This document shows positions 56,993 to 64,000 of a stretch of DNA of 64,000 nucleotides, piece by piece. Within the stretch, counting starts at the first letter, position 1, and every line of letters begins with the position of its first letter. Origin of the DNA: Luzula sylvatica (Eukaryota > Streptophyta > Magnoliopsida > Poales > Juncaceae); NCBI GenBank assembly GCA_946800325.1, contig OX326958.1, positions 10,364,001 through 10,428,000 on the forward strand, in the 5' to 3' direction. The notes under the pieces were generated by a model, which made no database searches, was not told where the DNA came from, and saw only the letters and a list, made by a program, of their open reading frames with translations. A program made the translations under genes and the position numbers.

Positions 56993-57006
56993 TAAGTGTG
57001 GGGGTT
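56993..57006 (+). other. Polypurine tract of Gypsy D
   Basis: AAGTGTGGGGGTT directly before the TG of the LTR; this wording is typical of Tat/Athila-type Gypsy elements (established knowledge). Confidence 0.7.
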
Positions 57007-57919
57007 TGTTAAGAGCTATTTTAGGCATATTTTAAAGGGTTAAAAAGGGAATTTTAGCACAATATATCACTTAGTTAACATATAAATTATAATAATTTTA
57101 AATATGATTTGAAATTGCTTAGCTATTTGAATTCGTGTTAATTTCAGGGCTAAAAGTAGGAATTTGCCGATTTCGAGATGACGGCTGCATTCCTCTCTCT
57201 TTTCTGATGAATTTGATATAAAATATCATAAAATTCGGAGAAGGGATGAGAGAGCAAGTAGAGAGAGAAAGTGGGTCCCACACCCGAGTGACCCGTTACA
57301 CGAATGGCAACACAGAACAGCTGACACCAAACCCAAACAACCCAGCAACAACCCAGCAACAAACCATCAACCCATTACTATTCAGAAGATTTTCTGTGGC
57401 AGATATTATGTACAGTCCATGAAAGCCCAATAGATTACTCAAAAGAGATCATTACACGAGTAGCCACACAATATGTGTCACAGAGGATCCTGTATGTAAC
57501 CACCACTTCAGCAATTACTGTGCATAACTAGAAAAATCAATGGACGGACATCTCCATTGAGACGCTCGTATACAAATTTGAACCAGAAAAAATCAAGATC
57601 GAGCTGAAACCAAAAATCAATGGACGGACCATAACTTTCGATTCTGTGGACCAAATCCAGTGATCTAAATATCAAACTTGCACGAAATGAGATCGTGGAG
57701 ATGATGGTTGGGTTAATTTTGCAAGACTTGGTCCAGGAAGCACGAATTTTCCCTATAAAGCCTCGGGTTCTGGTTCATAGACGGGGAGATTGAAGGAGAG
57801 ACCAATTTATCCCACTCCAAAGCTTGAAACACTTTAATCTAGCCACAAGAAAGGATCTGTGAGAGTTTGTTTGGGATCTGAGAAACCAGAAGTGGGAATT
57901 CGACTTCCCACTTCATACC

Positions 57920-57924
57920 AGATC
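57920..57924. repeat. Target duplication AGATC, left of element C
   Basis: Identical to 60,713-60,717. Confidence 0.92.
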
Positions 57925-58241
57925 TGTCATGACCCGAGGGTATACGTGTTATTAATAATAAATGAGGGGTTTACTTGCAAAATCCGCTTTCGGTTCACGA
58001 GGTGCATGATGCACCGTGTCTAGTTAATATTTTCCTTTATTATATTGTCGCATTATAAATAGAGAGAGAAGAGAGAATTATGGGATATTATTGATGTAAT
58101 TGTTTCTTCATGTAAGAATCAAGACATTGTCTCTTTATACTTTAATGAATCGAATTCGAATTCATTTAAAGTTTGTATCTTGATCTCATTTTATCCTAAT
58201 TTGAGGTTGTTTTAGTAACGATTCGAGGTTGAATCGTTACA
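57925..58241 (+). repeat. 5' LTR of element C
   Basis: 317 bases with TATAAATA at 58,054-58,061 and a short palindrome GGTGCATGATGCACC. Confidence 0.95.
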
Positions 58242-58243
58242 TT

Positions 58244-58255
58244 TGGTATCAGAGC
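58244..58255 (+). other. Primer binding site (tRNA-iMet) of element C
   Basis: TGGTATCAGAGC, two bases after the 5' LTR. Confidence 0.93.
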
Positions 58256-59129
58256 GACGATTCTCCGACCGTCACCACGCCTATCTCCTTGGTTCTTATC
58301 GGTTTCGAACCGATTCAGATCTGATTCACGGTGATTCTTCGATTTCTTGAGTTTCTCGATTTCTTGATTCTTGATTTGAATTCGATCCGACCTTCAATTC
58401 GAGCCAAATCAGATTTGATTCGCGGCGATTCTTCGATTCTCGAGTTTCTTGATTTGAATTCAATCCGATATTCCATTCGAGCCGATTCGATTCGTCGCAG
58501 CACACTCAGCGCCAATCGCCTATCCAAGACTCGAGTTTCGCTGATCCAAGATCTCTTTCTTCCCCAAATTCTCATCTAGGTTCGAAATTGAGTTGAAATT
58601 TTCTAAATTTGATCTTGTTTTCTCTGAAATTCGGTTCTTTCTTGATTGAATTGCGAGATCGAATGATCACTTGCACGATTCAGTCGATTTGGACCCAATT
58701 CTCGATTCGAAATCAATTCGCTGTTCTTCAGACCTTGCAAAACCGACGATCCAAGCCTTGGTAGAATCAAGCTTAGGGCTTGACAATTGTCCAAACGAGC
58801 CAAGCCAGCACCTATCGTCGCACGAAGAAGAAGAGTCGACCAGATGAGCCAAGCCATTTCCATCCCTTCCTCAATCGTGCGAGAAGGACCAAAATTCGTT
58901 GATTCACCAAGCTTCGCGTTCTTTTTCATCGCGTGAAGGAGGAGGAGAAGAAAGGGTTAGCGAATCCGGGTTCTTTTGATCCAACTAAGGTGGACTCGAG
59001 TTACTGGATTGTTTGTTCTGGTTTTTCAAGAAATCTGGATAAGAACACTCGGAATTCCATTTCCAACTCTGCTCAAAATCCAGAAAAGAAGGTCTGCAGC
59101 CAGTTACTGATTCTGTTAAGAAGCTGGAA
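58256..59129 (+). other. Leader region of element C
   Basis: Contains an imperfect duplication of about 100 bases built from GATTCTTCGATT, TTCTTGATTTGAATTC and ATTCGAGCC (58,320-58,500). A purine-rich GAAGGAGGAGGAGAAGAAAGG follows at 58,935-58,955. An open frame (58,933-59,133) precedes ORF 1 and overlaps its start by four bases, but has no known domain. Confidence 0.5.
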
Positions 59130-59990
59130 TTGAAAAGTCAAAATTCATATTCGAATTCTGTTAAGAATCCAGAATTGTTAACGGGTCTGATTTGTTTCTT
59201 AACGGGTCTGCGGATTGTTGAAACGTTTTGGGCCGATACGATGAGTAATAAAATAGTATATTTGTTGGATATTGTATATCCCGAATCATCGCATCGATTA
59301 ATTAAATTGGGGGAAGGAATCTATAAGGGGAAAAGTCGGTATTGGTGCGAAAAAGAAAATGCGGCCCATTATTGCGATGAAAGGTGTGATCAAAAGGTTT
59401 TGTATAATCGTGATTTCTCTCGGTGTAATGTGAGTAATAGATTATATTCATTATCTTGGGAGGAGAGACAAGCTATTGTAAGGTATAATCGAGAGAAAGA
59501 AATTGAGGAGAGGAACAAGATTTTTAACGAAATCATAAAGAAGATTGATCATATGTTGTCTAGAGTGAATTCGACTCAATTTTCTAGTGAAGTTAGAAGT
59601 ATCGATGATAAGTCGAATTGCGATGCAAATGAAGTGGATTCAAATGAATGGGAATCGGACTCGGTTGAGCGTGAATCGGATTCGGGCGTGATTGAAGCGG
59701 ATCCGGTTGAGCGTGAATCGGATTCGGGCTTGATCGAATCGGATTCGGGCGTGATTGAAGTGGATTCGGTCGAGCATGAATCGGATTCGGGCGTGATCGA
59801 AGCGGATTCGGGCGTGATCGAAGCGGATTCGGGCATGGTCGAAGCGGATCCAGTTGAGCGTGAATCGGATTCGAGCGTGATCGAAGTGGATCCGGTTGAG
59901 TGTGAATCGGATTCGGGTGCGCGCAAATCGGATTCGAAAAAGATTGAATCGGAGGACATAGTCGCAAAAAGCGAAATGACTATTCTTTGA
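59130..59990 (+). CDS. Element C ORF 1: 286-aa protein with acidic Ser/Asp/Glu repeats
   Basis: An intact frame. Residues 1-110 are mixed, with a Cys/His-containing segment (YWCEKENAAHYCDERC then a further Cys about 13 residues on) that could bind a metal. Residues 110-150 are charged and probably helical. From about 175 to the end it is a strongly acidic repeat of VERESDSGVIEAD-like units, encoded by 42- and 21-base DNA repeats (59,655-59,940). No gag, protease or polymerase motif is present. A later ATG at 59,238 could be the true start. It may be a divergent gag or a captured host segment; the function is unknown. Confidence 0.5.
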   Translation: MKSQNSYSNSVKNPELLTGLICFLTGLRIVETFWADTMSNKIVYLLDIVYPESSHRLIKLGEGIYKGKSRYWCEKENAAHYCDERCDQKVLYNRDFSRCNVSNRLYSLSWEERQAIVRYNREKEIEERNKIFNEIIKKIDHMLSRVNSTQFSSEVRSIDDKSNCDANEVDSNEWESDSVERESDSGVIEADPVERESDSGLIESDSGVIEVDSVEHESDSGVIEADSGVIEADSGMVEADPVERESDSSVIEVDPVECESDSGARKSDSKKIESEDIVAKSEMTIL

Positions 59991-59993
59991 AAA

Positions 59994-60383
59994 ATGCTCG
60001 AGTCGGGTACGATGCGATTAATATGTAAAACGTATGCGGATCCTTATTTGCATTTTAAGAGGGATAATTATCGAAAAAGCGTAAATGAAGATTTGAGAGT
60101 TTTGTGCGCATTTCAAGAAGGGCGGTTATCTTCATTCGAAACACGACTCAATGGAGGGCTCGACGACGAAGTGAAAAGGCCGCCTCCGAAACCGAATATA
60201 AGGTACGGTGTGGAATCTTCAAGGGTGGTGATTCGTGTCGGATTGAAAAGGCCTCCGCCAAAACCGAATATACGGTACGATGCGAAATCTTCAACGGTGG
60301 TGTTTCGTGTTATATTGAAAAGGCCACCGCCAAAACCTAATATAAATTTCGCACGTTTGATCCTTGAGGACAAGGATCTTTAA
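59994..60383 (+). CDS. Element C ORF 2: 129-aa protein with KRPPPKPNIRY repeats
   Basis: The frame begins three bases after ORF 1 stops and runs to a TAA at 60,381-60,383, just before the purine tract. After a basic N-terminal part it contains three copies of KRPPPKPNI(R/N)(Y/F) at about residues 62, 84 and 106, separated by 11-residue spacers resembling each other. Proline-rich repeats of this type are candidate protein-binding segments (inference). With element sequence on both sides and close spacing, the two frames probably share one transcript, perhaps originally one reading unit. Confidence 0.45.
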   Translation: MLESGTMRLICKTYADPYLHFKRDNYRKSVNEDLRVLCAFQEGRLSSFETRLNGGLDDEVKRPPPKPNIRYGVESSRVVIRVGLKRPPPKPNIRYDAKSSTVVFRVILKRPPPKPNINFARLILEDKDL

Positions 60384-60395
60384 AGGAGGCGGTAT

Positions 60396-60712
60396 TGTCA
60401 TGACCCGAGGGTATACGTGTTATTAATAATAAATGAGGGGTTTACTTGCATAATCCGCTTTCGGTTCACGAGGTGCATGATGCACCGTGTCTAGTTAATA
60501 TTTTCCTTTATTATATTGTCGCATTATAAATAGAGAGAGAAGAGAGAATTATGGGATATTATTGATGTAATTGTTTCTTCATGTAAGAATCAAGACATTG
60601 TCTCTTTATACTTTAATGAATCGAATTCGAATTCATTTAAAGTTTGTATCTTGATCTCATTTTATCCTAATTTGAGGTTGTTTTAGTAACGATTCGAGGT
60701 TGAATCGTTACA
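60396..60712 (+). repeat. 3' LTR of element C
   Basis: Starts TGTCATGACCC, ends GAATCGTTACA, followed by AGATC (60,713-60,717). Identical to the 5' LTR except one A/T change near 60,450. Confidence 0.95.
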
Positions 60713-62045
60713 AGATCCTAGATCAGGTGTGTTCTCGAGTTAGAAGGAGCGTTGAGGTGTTGGTGACAATGGAACACACTCAAGAGAGATCAATACAACC
60801 CTCTTCAAGAGCCATTTCAACCAAATTACCCAAATGTCCCTGGCAAGGGCATTTCAGATTTATTCAGGGGTTTTGCTGGAAAATTGAGCGTTGTCGAGAA
60901 GAATTGAGCACTCTACATCCTTTATTTACTCCTTTTAGACCCAAATATTGGTGGAGGAGCAATCTGAAGCCACTCTCTCACGCACTTAGGTGATTTCTTT
61001 CCTTGTTGGTATAGATTTAGGGTTTTAAATCTTGGTTTTGGTGATTTATTGTGTCGAACATTGTTATTTATGTTTAATATTGCTTAATTAATGATTACAA
61101 ACCTTTTTCACAATTTTCTGGATTTTATTTGAATTTATTACGAATTTTCCTTGTCATGAAACCCTAATTTCTGTTAATCACTGTCTGACTTTCTTAATTA
61201 ATTATAAAATTACTCATAATTGTTTAATTTCCACTTGATAATAATTCTTGTAGATCTTGATCTGTTCTTCAAATCCCTTTTTCAGATTTGAATTTGGAAT
61301 TTTGGTTGAATTGTTATTGATTTTTAAATTTCACTCAAAACCTAAATTCCAGTTTCCAGATTTTTGACCTAATTTCACAGAATTCGAATTTAAAGAACAT
61401 CTTCCTTGACAACTTTTAATTGATTTATGTATCGATCTGTATCAAACCAGTTAATTTATATTCAATATCAAACGATATATTATCAAACACTTTTTGAATT
61501 ATCTATTTTAGTTTTATTTTCCATTTTATATAGAATTTTGAATATCGAACTTTATACTCTGAATTTAGGACTTAAATGTAAAACTGTGTGAGTTGTTGTA
61601 TCTTTCTAAATTTGTGCGTGAATTGTAAAATATCTAGAAACCTTTTGATCAAACCAAATTCACCACTGTGTTGTACTAAGTCTATAATTCAATTATATAC
61701 CAGTATCATTTCATTTGCAGGTCTATATCTCAAGTTATTCAATTTTCAAAATAGTTCCAAACTAATATTGATTCGAAAACTTAACTGGATATTTTCACAA
61801 ATATGCCAGGGACTGTTTTGTAATTCCTTAATAACTTTTTATCTGAAAGTCTAAATTTCACAAAAATTGTACCAGACCTCATTTACATGATACTGAACAT
61901 AGTTGGAAAGTTTCATAATATTTCATAAAGTTTTGAATTAAATATTAATTTAATAGTGCATATATTCCTCGTGGACGATAACCCTATTTGTCCAATACTA
62001 CTTTTATCATAAAAATCTTTTGTTGTGCGAAAACGACCCTCAACA

Positions 62046-63957
62046 CACCTTTGTAGGAGATTGGCTCATCATCTAGAGTCAACTCATCATTGTCATTACT
62101 AATGAGAAATCCATATCTCTCAGGTTCTTGACGAGTCCTACCAGATCTACGTATAGCTTGTGTACTAGATCAACTTGTTCACTTTGTGGTTCTCGAATTT
62201 CTTCGAGATCAATTTTACTCCCACTGGCTTGACGATCTAGGAATTCCTTCTCTAAGAAGTGTCCTCGTCGAGCCACGAAAACCTTGTTTTCGCTAGGCAA
62301 GTAAAAGTAGTATCCTCTTGTTTCTTGAGGATACCCCACAAATAAACACTTGTCTGATCTTGGCTCGAGTTTTTACGTCAATAGTCTTTTGACGTATACC
62401 TCGCAACCCCAAATCTTAAAATAAGACAATAATGGCACCCTGCCATGCCATAATTCATATGGTGTCTTTTCAACATATTTGGACGGAACTTTATTCAGTA
62501 TATGAGCGGCCGTTTGAAGCGCGAAACCCCAAAATGACTTTGGCAACTCCGTTCGACTCATCATCGAGCGAACCATGTCTAACAAGGTCCAATTCCTCCT
62601 CTCAGACACTCCATTCCATTGGGGTGTACCGGGTGGAGTCCATTGTGATACTATACCACAATCTCGAAAATAGTCCTCAAACTCATAGCTCAAGTATTCG
62701 CCACCTCGATCCGATCGAATGGCTTTTACTTTCTTTCCCAGTTGAAGTTCTACTTCGTGTTGAAACTCTTTGAATTTCTCAAAAGTTTCACTTTTGTGAC
62801 GCACTAAGTATAGATAACCATATCTACTATAATCGTCAGTAAAAATCACAAAGTAGCGATACCCATTTCTAGCCTCGACACTCATCGGTCCACATACATC
62901 GGAATGTATGAGGGCCAACACATCTTTCGATCTTTCTCCTTTCTTGGAGAAAGATGTCTTTGTCATCTTACCCATCAAACAAGATTCGCAATTTTCTATT
63001 GACTCTAAGTCAAAAGAATCTAGCACTCCATCCTTTTGGAGTCTAGCAATGCGTTTCTCGTTTATGTGTCCGAGACGACAATGCCATGAGTATGTTTCAT
63101 TAGTTTGAGTAGTATTTATGTTATAAATGGACTGATTATTGTTGTTATTTTCTAAATCCAAGACATATAGACCATTTTCAACTAGAACATTACTAAAGAA
63201 AATGTCATTCTTGCGAATAAAACAATCATTAGTACCAATAACTAATTCATATCCATCCGCAATAAGTCTCGAAACAGAAATAATACTCCTACTCAAAGTA
63301 GGTACATAACAACAATTATCCAAAACTAAAATAAGTCCATTTGGCAAAGTTAAATCATACGTCCCTTCGGCTAATGCTGCTACTCGAGCTCCATTCCCGA
63401 CGCGTAAATCAACTTCGCCACGAATCAACGGTCTTCTACTTCTTAGGCCCTGCATATTATTACAAATATGAGTCCCACATCCAGTGTCCAACACCCATGA
63501 TGATGAAGTAAAGAAATAAGATTCGATAACGGAAATACCTGATGCCGGTGTGTCCAAGGAAGCGGTCTTTTGCTTGCTCTTCCTCAGGAAGATCTCGCAA
63601 TCACGCTTCCAATGCCTCTCCTTGAGGCAGTGGAAACACTTCTTGTCATCCTTTGCTTTCTTGCCCACGGGCTTAGGCGCAACCTTGTTGCCCTTTGCCT
63701 TCCTCTTCTTGTTTTTGTTCCCATTGCTTGGACTCTTCCCTTCAACCACCAATACTTCCGAAGTCCTAGACTTCATGTACCGCGGTTTCATGTCACTTTC
63801 GAATGTTCTGAGCATTCCGAAAAGCTGGGGAATGGTCCTTTGCATGTCTGACATGTGGAAATGCGAAATGAACGAATCGAAACTCGGTGGCAGTGACAAC
63901 ATGATCAAATCAGTTTGTAACTCCACCTCGAATTTCATGTCAAGCCTCTCAAGATGA
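62046..63957 (-). pseudogene. Copia gag-protease-integrase, minus strand, one stop
   Basis: The frame from 63,938 to 62,373 covers the end of the gag core, a Lys-rich stretch and a CCHC knuckle (CFHCLKERHWKRDC; the usual Gly is absent). Protease (WVLDTGCGTHIC) follows, then pre-integrase (HCRLGHI, CESCLMGK) and the integrase core with D (HSDVCGP), D (RSDRGGEY) and E (WNGVSERRN). After a single TAA near 62,375 the same frame continues to 62,079 (LFVGYPQETRGYYFY). RT is cut off by LTR D. It is the same family, or close to it, as the decayed Copia F. Confidence 0.88.
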
Positions 63958-64000
63958 TCGAAATATCATTTTATCTTGAGAAGGTGCGAGCTAACAGGCG
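63958..64000 (-). other. Upstream gag continues beyond the window
   Basis: Coding-like sequence on the minus strand continues to the edge; the start and 5' LTR of this Copia should lie to the right of the window. Confidence 0.5.

Larger units (their letters stand above)
57925..60712 (+). mobile_element. Element C: young non-autonomous LTR retrotransposon with two novel ORFs
   Basis: 317-base LTRs (TGTCATGACCC...ATCGTTACA) that differ at one base by eye, a perfect AGATC duplication, a tRNA-iMet primer site (58,244-58,255) and a purine tract AAAGGAGGCGGTA. The 2.15-kb interior has no gag, protease, integrase, RT or RNase H, but holds two consecutive open frames (59,130-59,990 and 59,994-60,383) of unknown type. 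LTR start and tract suggest a Ty3/Gypsy relative. It lies in LTR D. Confidence 0.93.
57007..62045 (+). mobile_element. Gypsy-type LTR (D), split by element C
   Basis: Starts TGTTAAGAGCTATTTTAGG after the polypurine tract. It has a CCCTATAAAGCC promoter-like site near 57,752 and ends near 62,045 after TGCATATATTCCTCGTGG and CGACCCTCAACAC. Without element C (57,925-60,712) and one target copy it is about 2.2 kb. Since a polypurine tract precedes it, it is a 3' LTR, with internal sequence to its left. The right end abuts Copia pol. Confidence 0.65.

Noticed and set aside
59576..59967. Minus-strand ORFs of 124-127 residues opposite element C ORF 1
   Set aside because: Shadows of the 42-base coding repeat; the plus strand agrees with the LTR orientation and primer site.

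Overview
The window looks like repeat-dense nuclear DNA of a flowering plant, most likely a eudicot and possibly pericentromeric. It contains Ty1/Copia elements with an initiator-Met-tRNA primer site, Ty3/Gypsy-type LTRs, plant LINEs with a DUF4283-like ORF1, a CACTA element, hAT elements, a Helitron and a 177-bp AT-rich satellite. No bacterial, organellar or rRNA/tRNA gene was recognised. Most of the sequence is transposable elements nested inside each other. Only two host-type genes can be supported, both small membrane proteins of unrecognised family.

Layout. 1-545: fragment of LTR family F. 700-3,296: satellite array, copy 1. 3,628-4,527: exons 1-3 of a membrane-protein gene. 4,560-12,096: minus-strand LINE-1, broken by a CACTA element (6,614-9,243) and a 1.6-kb miniature LTR element (10,405-12,001). 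12,770-13,008: end of a second CACTA. 13,009-30,500: one very decayed minus-strand Copia (family F), split by a 3.8-kb hAT (14,690-18,521) and an 8.6-kb Copia, element B (18,988-27,598). B carries a solo LTR (22,852-24,302) and the gag-pol plus 3' LTR of a different family, A. 30,790-31,900: 43-bp minisatellite. 33,090-34,414: Helitron. 35,450-36,324: membrane-protein gene and an upstream fragment. 38,304-39,276: second hAT. 40,250-41,842: probable Gypsy-type LTR (E). 41,843-47,040: minus-strand LINE-2 with a solo LTR of family B. 47,150-50,385: satellite array, copy 2. 50,716-52,767: second copy of the first membrane gene, with all six exons traceable. 53,090-55,400: AT-rich repeats. 55,417-55,790: LINE RNase H fragment. 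57,007-62,045: Gypsy-type LTR (D) split by a young 2.8-kb non-autonomous LTR element, C (57,925-60,712). 62,046-64,000: minus-strand Copia gag-pol running off the window.

How the parts relate. Satellite plus gene exist twice, in direct orientation about 46.8 kb apart. Copy 1 lost its 3' exons at the LINE-1 junction. Copy 2 keeps them but has lost one splice acceptor. The nesting gives a relative order of events: Copia F is older than the hAT and element B, B is older than its internal solo LTR, and element C (perfect target duplication, one LTR mismatch seen by eye) is among the youngest insertions.

Most worth following: element C, with two consecutive open reading frames of unknown, internally repetitive proteins; element B, which looks like a non-coding LTR element carrying another family's gag-pol and LTR; the six-exon gene that ORF calling cannot see; and an array of palindromic CCGTTRTAACGG sites in LTR E.
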